From contig NZ_RWJF01000001.1 in assembly GCF_003970925.1 (NCBI RefSeq), forward strand, positions 2,970,501 through 3,034,500: a stretch of DNA of 64,000 bases, given 5' to 3'. Positions 46,095 to 54,551 of the stretch are shown here, piece by piece (position 1 is the stretch's first letter; the number at the start of each line of letters is the position of its first letter). Under the pieces are notes generated by a model that made no database searches, was not told the origin of the DNA, and saw only the letters and a list, made by a program, of their open reading frames with translations. The position numbers were made by a program, and so were the translations under genes. The DNA is from Sphingomonas ginkgonis (GTDB lineage: Bacteria > Pseudomonadota > Alphaproteobacteria > Sphingomonadales > Sphingomonadaceae).

Positions 46095-46807
46095 TGGCGA
46101 ACGACGGGGGGAAATTGTGGGGCGCGGCGATCGGTGGCGGCATTGCCGGCGCGCTGCTGACGGCGGGCGCGGGTCTGCTGGCATTGCAGAGTGGCGCGGG
46201 CGACCGGCTGGTCCGAAGCGCGCTGCTGCGCCATCCCGACATGCTGGTGGAAACGGCGGACGCGCTGCGCGACCGGCAATATGCCCCGGTGCTCGCGGCC
46301 CAGCGCGCGGCGGTGGAGACCCCGTTCGGCTCATCCTGGCAGGGCGCGGCCAAGCCCGAGGTCACGCTGGTCGAGTTCTACGATTATGCCTGCACCTACT
46401 GCCGGGCCAGCCTGCCGGCGATCGCGCAGCTGCTGAAGGAGGACAAGGGCCTGCGGGTCGTCTACCGCGAGCTGCCGATCCTCGGACCGCAGAGCGTCGA
46501 GGCGTCGCGCGTGGCACTCGCCGCCAGCCAGGCCGGCCGCTTCAAGCAGTTCCACGACGCCATGTACAATGCGGGGCGCCCTGCGCCCGAGACCATTGCG
46601 GTCGCGGCCAAGGCCGCCGGCGTTCCGGCGACGGCGAACCAGGATCCCGCCCACGAGGCGGAGCTCAGGAAGAACTTCCAATTGGCCGGGCAGCTCGGCG
46701 CCACCGGAACCCCGCTGTTCATCGTCGGCGACCGGGTGATGAACGGCGCCGTCGGCTATGAGGTGCTGAAGAAGGCCATCGGGGACGCCCGCGCCGGCCG
46801 GAGCTGA
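46094..46807 (+). CDS. DsbA family thiol oxidoreductase
   Basis: A 237-residue protein starting at GTG 46094. An N-terminal hydrophobic stretch (about 8-30) is a signal or anchor. An N-terminal copper-resistance-like segment (about 40-75) is followed by the thioredoxin-fold domain with active site CTYC in YDYACTYCRAS, and a cis-Pro loop in TGTPLFIVG. Such proteins form or shuffle disulfides in the periplasm, and the pairing with the M48 protease suggests joint envelope quality control. Confidence 0.92.
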   Translation: MANDGGKLWGAAIGGGIAGALLTAGAGLLALQSGAGDRLVRSALLRHPDMLVETADALRDRQYAPVLAAQRAAVETPFGSSWQGAAKPEVTLVEFYDYACTYCRASLPAIAQLLKEDKGLRVVYRELPILGPQSVEASRVALAASQAGRFKQFHDAMYNAGRPAPETIAVAAKAAGVPATANQDPAHEAELRKNFQLAGQLGATGTPLFIVGDRVMNGAVGYEVLKKAIGDARAGRS

Positions 46808-46844
46808 TCGAGGGGCGACGCACCGGCGCCGCCCCCCTTTTCAA

Positions 46845-47165
46845 CTAGCGGTAGTAGCAGCGGCGCGAAGCGGTCGCGCTGCGATCGATCGCGCGCCCGG
46901 CGAGCGCACCGCCAGCCGCGCCGACCAGGGTGCCGGCGAGACCGCCGCCAATCAGCCCGCGGCCGAGCAGCGCACCGGCCGCACCACCGGCGATCAGCCC
47001 GGTCGTACCGGACGAGTGGCGGCAATATTTGCGGACATAATGGGTCCGGCTGGAATAGCTGTAGTAACCGTGGCGGCGATGACGCGCCTCGGCCGGGACC
47101 GCCACCGAGGTGACGGTCGACGCGGCGATCGCGGTCGCCATGATCATCTTCGAAATCTTACGCAT
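46845..47165 (-). CDS. Exported glycine-zipper protein
   Basis: A 106-residue secreted protein starting at ATG 47165 with GAGGG upstream. After the signal peptide (cleavage near VPAEA) come a His/Tyr/Arg-rich segment and a Gly-zipper helical pair (GLIAGGAAGALLGRGLIGGG, TLVGAAGGALAGRAID) seen in outer-membrane or stress proteins. It has a near-perfect EcfG promoter 27 bases upstream, suggesting general-stress control. Confidence 0.8.
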   Translation of the reverse strand: MRKISKMIMATAIAASTVTSVAVPAEARHRRHGYYSYSSRTHYVRKYCRHSSGTTGLIAGGAAGALLGRGLIGGGLAGTLVGAAGGALAGRAIDRSATASRRCYYR

Positions 47166-47191
47166 GGTTTCCCTCTTGTTTGCGTCTCTGG

Positions 47192-47217
47192 AACGAGCCG
47201 CCAAAAAACTTGGTTCC
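47192..47217 (-). promoter_or_regulatory. Candidate EcfG promoter of the glycine-zipper gene
   Basis: On the minus strand GGAAC (47217-47213) is followed by 17 bases and CGTT (47195-47192). This matches the alphaproteobacterial EcfG consensus GGAAC-N16/17-CGTT and sits 27 bases before the start codon. Confidence 0.6.
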
Positions 47218-47427
47218 GGGCCCATGAACGGGGACTGACGGGGTACGTCGGTAACGATGAGCCGAGCGTAGGGCAGCGGTGAGGCGCGCCCCGTCCGGAT
47301 CCCTTCCGCGCGTTTCCTTACAGAGGATTTGCATGATGCCTCGCCACGACCATGCGCACCCGATGGCCAATGGCGCTTTAACCCTGAGCCTGGCTGTTAA
47401 GAGCGGTTTTCCGAGGGAGTGAGGGCG

Positions 47428-47781
47428 ATGGCGAAGTCTGGCCTGATGGCGTTGGCAATCTTCCTGGCGGGGTCATCCGCCTCCGCCCAGACCGGGGCCT
47501 ACTCCGGCCCCTACAACCTCAATCCCGGCGTCACCTGGAATGGCTCGCGCCTGTCCCCGGATGGGACGCGGCTGACGCGCTACACCGACCGGATCGCGAT
47601 CGCCCTCCCCGGCCTGCAGCTCGCGATCACCCGGGACGGACTGGGCAAGGTCCGGTACGCATGGTCGGGCGAGGCGAGCCGCCAGCCCTTCATCAGCTGG
47701 GCGTGCGCCGCCGATCGCAGCCCGGCCCGGGCCGCCACGCTGCGCCATATCGTGGACGAGCTGCCGCTGCCGCGCGGGTAA
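47428..47781 (+). CDS. Small secreted protein of unknown function
   Basis: A 117-residue protein starting at ATG 47428 (GTG 47419 possible). Signal peptide SGLMALAIFLAGSSASAQ. The mature part is short, with GVTWNGSRLSPDGTRLTRY and SWACAADRSPARAATLRHIV. It has two segments of opposite character but no known domain. Confidence 0.6.
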   Translation: MAKSGLMALAIFLAGSSASAQTGAYSGPYNLNPGVTWNGSRLSPDGTRLTRYTDRIAIALPGLQLAITRDGLGKVRYAWSGEASRQPFISWACAADRSPARAATLRHIVDELPLPRG

Positions 47782-47811
47782 CCGCCGGGCGAACAGCCCA
47801 GCGGAGATGCG

Positions 47812-48471
47812 TCAGTCGCCGTCCGCCTCCGCGCGGCCCTTGAAGCCCTGCGCCACGACATACCGTTCGCTCGAGTCCTTGCGGCTGGCGGGCGGCTTGG
47901 CATGGCGGACGGTGGCGAAGTGACGCTTGAGCTCGGCCAGCAGCTGGTTGTCGGTCCCGCCGGCGAGCACCTTGGCGACATAGGCGCCGCCCGGGCGCAG
48001 CACCTCGCGGGCGAACTCCAGACCCGTCTCGACCAGCGCCATGGTGCGCAGGTGATCGGTCTGCGGATGGCCGACAGTGTTGGCGGCCATGTCGGACAGG
48101 ACGAGGTCGACCGGCAGGCCGTCAAGCGCCTCGCGGAGCCGCTCCGGCGCCTCGTCAGCCATGAAGTCCATCTGCAGGATGGCGACCCCGTCGATCGGGT
48201 CGGTCGGCAGCAAGTCGATCCCGGCGACCTTCGCGGCGGGCGCCTTCTTGCGCACCACCTGGCTCCACCCGCCGGGCGCAATCCCGAGGTCGATCGCGGC
48301 GCGCACCCCGCGCAGCAGCCCGAACTTCTCGTCGAGCTCGATCAGCTTGTAGGCGGCGCGGCTGCGGTAGCCCTCGGCCTTGGCGCGCTTGACATAAGGG
48401 TCGTTGAGCTGCCGCTCGAGCCAGCGGGTCGAGCTGACCTTACGCCCCTTGGCGGACCGGAGGCGAGTCAC
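47812..48471 (-). CDS. rlmE: 23S rRNA (uridine-2'-O-)-methyltransferase RlmE
   Basis: A 219-residue RrmJ/FtsJ-type methyltransferase of 23S rRNA U2552. Motifs are SRAAYKLIELDEKF with the first catalytic lysine, AIDLGIAPGGWSQVV for SAM, DLVLSDMAANTVGH with the aspartate (Ala in place of the usual Pro), and VAKVLAGG with the second lysine. Translation starts at GTG 48471, whose GTGA overlaps the ppx stop. The frame extending upstream is inside ppx and not coding. Confidence 0.93.
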   Translation of the reverse strand: MTRLRSAKGRKVSSTRWLERQLNDPYVKRAKAEGYRSRAAYKLIELDEKFGLLRGVRAAIDLGIAPGGWSQVVRKKAPAAKVAGIDLLPTDPIDGVAILQMDFMADEAPERLREALDGLPVDLVLSDMAANTVGHPQTDHLRTMALVETGLEFAREVLRPGGAYVAKVLAGGTDNQLLAELKRHFATVRHAKPPASRKDSSERYVVAQGFKGRAEADGD

Positions 48472-49556
48472 AGGACGAAGCCGTCGCGGGCCATCATGCT
48501 GCGCAGGATCCCCTCGCGGATGCCGCGATCGGCGACGCCCAGACGCTCGGCCGGCCAGATGTCGAGGATCGCTTCGAGAATGGCGCAGCCGGCCACCACC
48601 AGGTCGGCGCGCTCGTGGCCGATGCAGGGCAGGCTGGCGCGCTGCGACAAGTCCATCGCGGCGATGGTGGTGCTGATCTCGCGCATCGCGTGGCACGGCA
48701 CCTGGAGCCCGTCGATCGCCCGGCGGTCGTAGCTGGGCAGCGCGAGGTGGACGCTGGCGAGCGTGGTGACGGTGCCGCTGGTGCCGAGCAGGCGGATGTC
48801 GTCCGCGTCGCGCGGAAGCACCTCTGCGAACTGGGCGAAGGCGCGCTTGGCCCGCTCGCGCATGCGGCTGTAGGCGGACAGCCGGTCGGGCCCCTCGATC
48901 GCCTCGCGGCCTTCGCTTTCGGTCAGGGAGACGACGCCCCACGGCGCGCTCCACCAAGCCTTGATCCGCGGCGTCGGGTCGCCCGGCTCGACCAGCACCA
49001 GCTCGGTCGAGCCGCCGCCGATGTCGAAGATCAGCGCCGGGCCGTCGCCAGGGTCCAGCAGCTTGTGGCAGCCGAGCACCGCGAGCCGCGCCTCTTCCGC
49101 CGGCGGGATGATCTCCAGCGCGATCCCGGTCTCCTCGCGGACCCGGTCGATGAACTCGCCGCCGTTCTCGGCGCGGCGACAGGCCTCGGTCGCGACCGAG
49201 CGGGCGAGCGTCACCTTGCGCCGCTTGAGCTTGTCCGAGCAGACCCCCAGCGCGATTACTGCGCGGTCCATCGCCTCCTGGCTGAGCCGCCCGGTCTGGG
49301 CCAGTCCCTCGCCCAGTCGGACGATGCGCGAGAAGGCGTCGACCACGGTGAAGCCGCCGTCGCTCGGACGCGCCACCAGCAGGCGGCAGTTGTTGGTGCC
49401 GAGATCGATGGCGGCATAGACGCCGTGGCGGTTCTCCCGCCGCCCGGCGGGCCATCTGGCGTCGGCCGCCCGTTCCGTCTGGGCGGAAGCGGGAGGCGCA
49501 CTGGCGGCATTCTGCTGCGCCACGTTGAGCCCAATCTCGATCTGCACCGTCGCCAC
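48468..49556 (-). CDS. Exopolyphosphatase/pppGpp phosphatase (Ppx/GppA family)
   Basis: A 362-residue enzyme of the actin-like ATPase fold that degrades polyphosphate or pppGpp. Motifs are YAAIDLGTNNCRLLVA near residues 47-62, a catalytic-region glutamate in ATEACRRAENG, and FDIGGGSTELVLV. It is short for the family, so it lacks the C-terminal HD domain. GTG 49556 is the start. It overlaps rlmE by four bases. Confidence 0.9.
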   Translation of the reverse strand: MATVQIEIGLNVAQQNAASAPPASAQTERAADARWPAGRRENRHGVYAAIDLGTNNCRLLVARPSDGGFTVVDAFSRIVRLGEGLAQTGRLSQEAMDRAVIALGVCSDKLKRRKVTLARSVATEACRRAENGGEFIDRVREETGIALEIIPPAEEARLAVLGCHKLLDPGDGPALIFDIGGGSTELVLVEPGDPTPRIKAWWSAPWGVVSLTESEGREAIEGPDRLSAYSRMRERAKRAFAQFAEVLPRDADDIRLLGTSGTVTTLASVHLALPSYDRRAIDGLQVPCHAMREISTTIAAMDLSQRASLPCIGHERADLVVAGCAILEAILDIWPAERLGVADRGIREGILRSMMARDGFVL

Positions 49557-49678
49557 CCGACAGCGGGCGAAAACGGCTGACTTGGCGTGGGTTTAACCGG
49601 AAGTTGCAGCGACTGGCAAGCGCCGCAGACGTTGACAGCGCGCCGCCCCCTGCCTAGTTGGCGGCGCGCAGCGGCGAT

Positions 49679-49752
49679 TGCCCGATCGTCTAATGGTAAG
49701 ACTACGGACTCTGACTCCGTCAATCGTGGTTCGAATCCACGTCGGGCATCCA
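49679..49752 (+). tRNA. tRNA-Gln (anticodon CTG)
   Basis: The acceptor TGCCCGA pairs with TCGGGCA. The D-loop is CTAATGGTAAG, the anticodon stem-loop is ACGGA-CTCTGAC-TCCGT, and the T arm contains GTGGTTCGAATCCAC. The CCA end is encoded. 74 bases. Confidence 0.95.
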
Positions 49753-49810
49753 CTGCTCCCCTGCTCCGCTCCCGCTTGATCCGGCGCTCTCATCGTCGCA
49801 CAGCGTGCCG

Positions 49811-50554
49811 ATGCAGGTCATCGGCAGCTTCGTCAGTCCCTATGTCCGCAAGGTGCTCGTCGCGCTCGAGCTCAAGGGGCTCGACTATGCGGTCGACCCG
49901 ATCACCCCCTTCTTCGGCAACGCGGCGTTCGAGCGGCTGAGCCCGCTGCGCCGGATCCCGGTCCTGATCGACGACGACGGCACGGTCGTGAACGACAGCA
50001 GCGCGATCCTCGCCTACCTCGACGAGACGCGGCCCGAGCCGCCGCTGCTGCCGACATCTCCAGCCGAGCGCGCGCGGGCCCGCTGGCTGGAGGAATATGC
50101 CGATACGCGGCTCGGCGACCTGCTGGTCTGGGGCCTGTTCTACCAGCGGATGGTGCGGCCCCGCGTGTGGAACGAGGAAGCCGACGAGGCGCGCGTCCGC
50201 CGCGTGCTCGACGAGGAACTGCCGCGCGAGCTCGACTATCTCGAGCGCGAGTTGCCGGCCGGCGGGTTCCTGTTCGGCGAGCGCCTGTCGAGCGCCGACG
50301 TCGCGCTCGCCAGCTTCTTCCGCAACGCGCACTATGTGGACGTGGCGATCGATGCGCGGCGCTGGCCGATTGCGGCGGCGTTCGTCGACCGCGTGCTCGC
50401 CACTCCGCCCTTCGCCAGGCTCCACCGCCTCGAGCTGATCCAGCTGAGCGCCTCGATCAGCGGGCGGCGGCAGGCGCTGCTCGATGCCGGTGCCCGGCTG
50501 GTCGAGCCGAGCCTCGGCACCCGCGAGCCGCGGCGCGGGGTCATGCCGCTGTAG
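49811..50554 (+). CDS. Glutathione S-transferase family protein
   Basis: A 247-residue GST starting at ATG 49811 (GTG 49805 possible). The glutathione site is in GSFVSPYVRKVLVALE, the cis-Pro in RRIPVLID and DSSAILAYLDETRP. The helical domain ends near residue 220, followed by a C-terminal extension. It is the second GST of the window; the two share only the fold. It converges with the channel gene. Confidence 0.88.
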   Translation: MQVIGSFVSPYVRKVLVALELKGLDYAVDPITPFFGNAAFERLSPLRRIPVLIDDDGTVVNDSSAILAYLDETRPEPPLLPTSPAERARARWLEEYADTRLGDLLVWGLFYQRMVRPRVWNEEADEARVRRVLDEELPRELDYLERELPAGGFLFGERLSSADVALASFFRNAHYVDVAIDARRWPIAAAFVDRVLATPPFARLHRLELIQLSASISGRRQALLDAGARLVEPSLGTREPRRGVMPL

Positions 50555-51518
50555 CCTGGGCCTTGCCGCCGGGCGGTCCGCTGCCGTCGGCCGGGGCGAC
50601 ATCGCGTGCGACCGGCTCGGCGTCGTGGAAGCGATTGTAGTCGATGGTGCGGATGCCGTCCTCCGCGACGCCGAGGATGTCGACGAACCGGTAGCCCCAC
50701 AGAATGTCGTCCGCGTTATAGGCCCAGCGGCCATGAATGATCTGCCCGGTCCGATCGTCGGTTCCGGAGAGGACGACGATCAGCTCGCTGCCCGGCGGAA
50801 GCCGCTTCGCTTCGAGATAAGGGGCGAGCGGACTGTCCTGGTCGATCGGATGGATGATGGTCCAGGTCAGCGCGAACACCGGATTGGCCTCGCGGACAAG
50901 GTGCAGGTCGCTGAAGCGGCGCATCGGACGGCCGTCGAGCTTGGTGTCGATCAGCAGCGACATGCTCGCGCTCGCCTCGAAGATTAGGTTGTGGCGCTGG
51001 TTGGCGGCACGGAACATCAGCTTGGGCTGGCCGCCGATGTCGTTCACCACCATCGGGCGGCTGAACAGGATCAGCGCGGTCGGGCGCGAGAAGCGTGCGA
51101 AAGCGATGCCGGTGATCAGCGCCACATAGAGCATGCCGAGCGCGATCTCCGCCACCGCGACGAGATTGGCGTAGCCGGTGATCGGGACCATGTTACCGTA
51201 GCCAACCGTTGCCATCGTATCGACGCTGAACACGAAGTCGCGCCAGAAGGGAGGTCCGGCGATCGGCCGCTGGCCCCAGTCCACCCCGCCCGGCTGAAGC
51301 TCGTAGAGAAAGGCGAACAGCAGGTTGAAGCCGACGAAGCTGAGCGCGAACATGGCGAACAGCTGCGGCCAGGTCGCACGCAGCATCGCATGGTAGAAGT
51401 CGACCAGCGTCTTGCGGCGGCCGAGCGCGCGAACCCGCAACTGGCCCTGGGTCTTGAGCATGCGGCCGAGCGTCGGGGGCTTCCCCTGCCCGCCGCGCTG
51501 ACGTTCGTCCTCGGCCAT
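50541..51518 (-). CDS. KirBac-type inward rectifier potassium channel
   Basis: A 325-residue channel starting at ATG 51518, with AAGGA seven bases upstream (ATG 51524 is the alternative). After a slide helix, two membrane helices flank the pore: MFALSFVGFNLLFAF and LVAVAEIALGMLYVALITG, with selectivity filter TMATVGYGNM. The C-terminal cytoplasmic domain (about 155-300) is the IRK immunoglobulin-like domain (FSRPTALILFSRPMVVNDI, KLMFRAANQR). The filter has N after GYG, in place of D/E of most KirBac. It overlaps the GST gene by 14 bases. Confidence 0.92.
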   Translation of the reverse strand: MAEDERQRGGQGKPPTLGRMLKTQGQLRVRALGRRKTLVDFYHAMLRATWPQLFAMFALSFVGFNLLFAFLYELQPGGVDWGQRPIAGPPFWRDFVFSVDTMATVGYGNMVPITGYANLVAVAEIALGMLYVALITGIAFARFSRPTALILFSRPMVVNDIGGQPKLMFRAANQRHNLIFEASASMSLLIDTKLDGRPMRRFSDLHLVREANPVFALTWTIIHPIDQDSPLAPYLEAKRLPPGSELIVVLSGTDDRTGQIIHGRWAYNADDILWGYRFVDILGVAEDGIRTIDYNRFHDAEPVARDVAPADGSGPPGGKAQATAA

Positions 51519-51611
51519 CGCCATCCTTCGCCTGCACTGACGAGGCGCTAACGGACGGGCGGCCGATCGGACCCACCGACCGTCCCCTTCCCGTACGCGG
51601 CGGAAAGGACC

Positions 51612-51636
51612 GGAACGGACGCGGAAAGCTTTCGTT
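51612..51636 (+). promoter_or_regulatory. Candidate EcfG promoter of the 55-residue gene
   Basis: GGAAC (51612-51616), 16 bases, CGTT (51633-51636): an exact match to the EcfG consensus, 31 bases upstream of the small gene start. Confidence 0.6.
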
Positions 51637-51667
51637 AACCAATAACAGCCACGCAGGGGATGAGCCG

Positions 51668-51835
51668 ATGACCGTCCGACGGATGGCCCGCCGCGACCGG
51701 GCCGGCGATGCGAGCCCAGCCCTGCGCGAGCGCGCCTATTTTGCCCGCAAGCACGGGATCAGCTGGGAGCAGGCCCGCATGCTGCTGCGGGAACGGGACC
51801 TTGAGCGGCTGGTCGTGGGGCAGGCGCCCCTCTGA
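51668..51835 (+). CDS. Small protein (55 aa), DUF3606-like
   Basis: A 55-residue basic protein, start ATG 51668 behind AGGGGATGAG. It reads RERAYFARKHGISWEQARML in its middle, which resembles the DUF3606 pattern ('W..KFGVS...L..AV') found in small stress-induced alphaproteobacterial proteins. It has an exact EcfG-type promoter upstream. It is close to and convergent with the response regulator (3 bases apart). Confidence 0.65.
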   Translation: MTVRRMARRDRAGDASPALRERAYFARKHGISWEQARMLLRERDLERLVVGQAPL

Positions 51836-51838
51836 AGC

Positions 51839-52345
51839 CTATTGCTGAGTGCCGGCGATCCAGTGCTCGAAGCGGGTCTTGAGGGACCGCTTGGACGGGA
51901 TGAACGCGGACTCCAGCACTTCTTCCTCGAGCAGGTCGGGTTCGTAGAGGCGGAGATTGTCAGGAGTCCGGCGAGCCGTGTCGCGGCCGCGCATCAGGTC
52001 CTCCGCGGCGGCTAGACTGCGGTGCACATCCTCGGCGGTGAACGGCTTCATCAGGCAGCCGAGCGCCAGGTCCGGCATCGAGAAGCCCGGTGCCTTGCCG
52101 CTGACGAAGAGGCAGGGCACGTCATAGTCGCCGAGTCGTACCGCCGCGGCAAAGCCGGTCGAGCCGCGGGCGAGCTGGAGATCGACCAGCGCAAGGTGAG
52201 GGCGATGCTCCGCGGCGGCGTTGAGCGCGCTCGTCTCGTCGTCGGCGATGGCGACCACGCGATACCGAGGATTGTCCTCGACGAGATATTTCAGGGTGAC
52301 CGCGAGTTGCGCATCATCCTCGACGATCAAGATCTTCAGCACCAT
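51839..52345 (-). CDS. Response regulator (receiver domain only)
   Basis: A 168-residue single receiver domain, start ATG 52345 behind GGGGAGGG. The acidic pocket is ILIVEDD, the phosphorylated aspartate is in LALVDLQLARGS, and the lysine is in CLMKPFTAEDVH. The signalling serine is in LFVSGKA. A 45-residue tail with no output domain follows (LYEPDLLEEEVL...). It probably passes phosphate to, or binds, a partner kinase or regulator. No kinase gene is adjacent. Confidence 0.88.
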   Translation of the reverse strand: MVLKILIVEDDAQLAVTLKYLVEDNPRYRVVAIADDETSALNAAAEHRPHLALVDLQLARGSTGFAAAVRLGDYDVPCLFVSGKAPGFSMPDLALGCLMKPFTAEDVHRSLAAAEDLMRGRDTARRTPDNLRLYEPDLLEEEVLESAFIPSKRSLKTRFEHWIAGTQQ

Positions 52346-52478
52346 GCCCTCCCCGGCTTGCGCGAAAAAGTCCTGCTTTTCCGGTGACATGCTGCAACGT
52401 TTTAGACGGAATGCGAATCCCGCACCGGCTCGTTATCGGCGAAACGATTCCTTCGAGCGCCGGAATGAGCCGCTTTCT

Positions 52479-53252
52479 TTACGCACGATAAAAGATGTGC
52501 GCGCCGATCTTCTCGACCCGGCTCAGCCGCTGCCGCCAGTTCGGCGCGACGTACGAGGCATGATACCACAGCACGTCCTGCGGAACCATCGCCGCGAGCC
52601 GCTTGGAAGCGATGCGGGCGATCGCCTGCGCCTTCATGTAGGCGGTGCAGCCCGGGTCGACGTAGGGGAACTCGCCACCGCTGTGGACGAAGCTGAACTG
52701 CGCCGGCTGCTTGACCACCGCGCACCAGCTGGTGGGATAGCGGCCCGAGGCGGCGCGGTTGATCACGACATTGGCGACGGCCAGCTGGCCCTCGAGCGAC
52801 TCCCCGCGCGCTTCGAAATAGACGGCGGTCGCGAGGCACTGGGTCTCGGCGTCGAGCGGCGTGTTCGACCAGTTCGCCACCATCAGATTGTAGAGCGAAC
52901 CGGGTTGGCCCGCCGGAGCGCCGGTAAAGCCGGGCTGCTGGAAGGCGGCGGTCGGCTGCGGCATGACGACGGTCACGGCCGGCGCCGGGGCAACCGGAAG
53001 GACCGCCGAGCGGACCATCGTCGCCGAGGACTGGGTGACGACCGAGCCGGCGATCGGGTTGGCCAGGCTTCCGGGAAGGGCGGTGGTCGGCAGCACCGGT
53101 CCCGCCGGCACCTGCGCGATCGTCTGAACCTGCGCGTAGGCGCCGCTGGATCCGCCGACCGTGGTCAGCATCAGAGCACCGAGCGCGGCAGCACCGCGGC
53201 TTCCCAGAAGTCGGGTCAAATCAATCTCTCGAACCTGCGGCCGCACCGGCAT
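52479..53252 (-). CDS. Cell wall hydrolase (SleB-like)
   Basis: A 257-residue exported hydrolase starting at ATG 53252 (TTG 53294 possible). The N-terminal part is a signal peptide (ALMLTTVGGSSGAYAQ) and a Val/Pro/Ala-rich stretch. The Hydrolase_2 domain (about 140-257) carries LATAVYFEARGESLEGQLAV with the catalytic glutamate, then NRAASGRYPTSWCAVV and HASYVAPNWRQRL. It probably cleaves peptidoglycan glycan strands. Confidence 0.88.
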   Translation of the reverse strand: MPVRPQVREIDLTRLLGSRGAAALGALMLTTVGGSSGAYAQVQTIAQVPAGPVLPTTALPGSLANPIAGSVVTQSSATMVRSAVLPVAPAPAVTVVMPQPTAAFQQPGFTGAPAGQPGSLYNLMVANWSNTPLDAETQCLATAVYFEARGESLEGQLAVANVVINRAASGRYPTSWCAVVKQPAQFSFVHSGGEFPYVDPGCTAYMKAQAIARIASKRLAAMVPQDVLWYHASYVAPNWRQRLSRVEKIGAHIFYRA

Positions 53253-53569
53253 CGAAGAAAAGCCGCCCGAAACAGGTGGGCGGCGGTGATGCAATCTCGG
53301 CGTCCGTCTTGAGCCCCGGAGCTTCCCCCGGGAGCGGCTCCCCGCCGCTGCCCTCCGAAGCTCGCTCGCTCTCGCTTGCTGAAGTGCAAATGCAGGATCA
53401 TTGCCCCGATCTCAACCCCGTGACCGACGAGGCGAGCACCAGCCGGGACGAATCGTGGGAACAAATCTCTTTGAGGGACAAGGGGTTAGAGGCAGATGAA
53501 CATTGGCTGACAAGCGGCTGCTTGCCTTTCCGCCGGTCTCCTCCCTAGGGCGGCGGGACGAGGAGCGGC
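53253..53569. other. 317-nt intergenic region
   Basis: No gene seen. The left part holds an imperfect palindrome, GAGCCCCGG ... CCGGGAGCGGCTC (53311-53340), which could fold in the 5' leader of the hydrolase. The right part contains GGAACAAATCTC and a purine-rich GACGAGGAGCGGC leading into the EVE gene. No EcfG, RpoH or repeat signal is clear. Confidence 0.4.
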
Positions 53570-53971
53570 ATGAACCATTGGCTGATCAAATCCGAGCCGG
53601 CGAGCTATAGCTGGGACGATCTGGTGCGCGACGGCGGCACCGAGTGGGATGGGGTGCGCAATCCCACCGCGCGGATCAACCTGCGCGCGATGGCCGTCGG
53701 CGACCTCGCCTTCTTCTATCGCTCGGTAACCGAGCCGGCCGTGGTCGGCATCGTCCGGGTCTCGCGCACCGCGCAGCCCGATCCGCGCGACGACAAGTGG
53801 GTGTCGGTCCGGGTCGAGCCTGTCCGGCCGCTCGCGCCGGTCACGCTGAAGACGATCAAGGCCGACCCGGCACTGGCCGCGATGGAGCTGCTTCGGCAGT
53901 CTCGGCTGTCGGTCGCACCCGTGCGCCCGGAAGAGTGGACTCATCTAAAGGGGCTGGCCGAGGCAGGCTAA
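53570..53971 (+). CDS. EVE domain-containing protein
   Basis: A 133-residue protein consisting of one EVE (PUA-like) fold. Typical sequence: NHWLIKSEPASYSWDDLVRD, then VRNPTARINLRAMAVGDLAF and VVGIVRVSR. EVE domains bind modified nucleotides in DNA or RNA. Length is usual. It converges with the cytochrome gene, which extends 116 bases into its complementary strand. Confidence 0.9.
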   Translation: MNHWLIKSEPASYSWDDLVRDGGTEWDGVRNPTARINLRAMAVGDLAFFYRSVTEPAVVGIVRVSRTAQPDPRDDKWVSVRVEPVRPLAPVTLKTIKADPALAAMELLRQSRLSVAPVRPEEWTHLKGLAEAG

Positions 53972-54512
53972 CCGGGGCGCCGCCCCGGCACAGGCCGGCC
54001 CGCCGCCACTGCGCATAACCGTTCACCGGCAGCTTGGGCATCGTCTTCAGGAAAGCGACGAGCTGCCAGGTCTGCTGCGGCGACAGCGTGTTCTGCCAGG
54101 AAGGCATGGCGGTCATCTTGATGCCGCGCCGAAGGATGCTGAACAGCTCGGCATCGTTCCACTTGTCAGGCTGGCTGATCAGGTAGGGCGGGGTCGGATA
54201 CATGCCGTCCGCGAACTTGGCGCGCGCGACCCCGGCCGCCCCGTGGCACGCCACGCAATGGGTGTCGTAGGAGCAGAAGCCGGCGGCGAGATCGGCCGCG
54301 CTCATCCGCGCGGGCACGGCGAGCCCGTCCGCGCGGTCGCGCACCGAGTGGATCATGGTGTTGTGGACCATGTAGGCGACCAGCGGCGAGTGCGGCACCG
54401 TCGCGGCGGTGTCGAACAGTCCGGTCAGCGGATAGAGCAGCGCGCCGACGCCGATGGCGGCTACGGTCAGCGCGCCGCCGAGCGCCACCAGCTTCAGTCG
54501 AGACCAATCCAC
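53856..54512 (-). CDS. c-type cytochrome, membrane-anchored
   Basis: A 218-residue mono-haem cytochrome starting at GTG 54512. One N-terminal membrane helix (about 7-30). The haem-binding CVACH is in THCVACHGAAG (about residue 86-90), and the distal Met is probably in MTAMPSW. After the usual end (AQWRR) the frame runs on for about 50 residues, rich in Pro, Ala and Arg, antisense to the EVE gene. This tail may be real or the result of a lost stop. Confidence 0.85.
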   Translation of the reverse strand: MDWSRLKLVALGGALTVAAIGVGALLYPLTGLFDTAATVPHSPLVAYMVHNTMIHSVRDRADGLAVPARMSAADLAAGFCSYDTHCVACHGAAGVARAKFADGMYPTPPYLISQPDKWNDAELFSILRRGIKMTAMPSWQNTLSPQQTWQLVAFLKTMPKLPVNGYAQWRRAGLCRGGAPVSLPRPAPLDESTLPGARVRPTAETAEAAPSRPVPGRP

Positions 54513-54551
54513 GAACCGCCAACGCGCGGGACGCGGATCGGTCCCCCCAAA

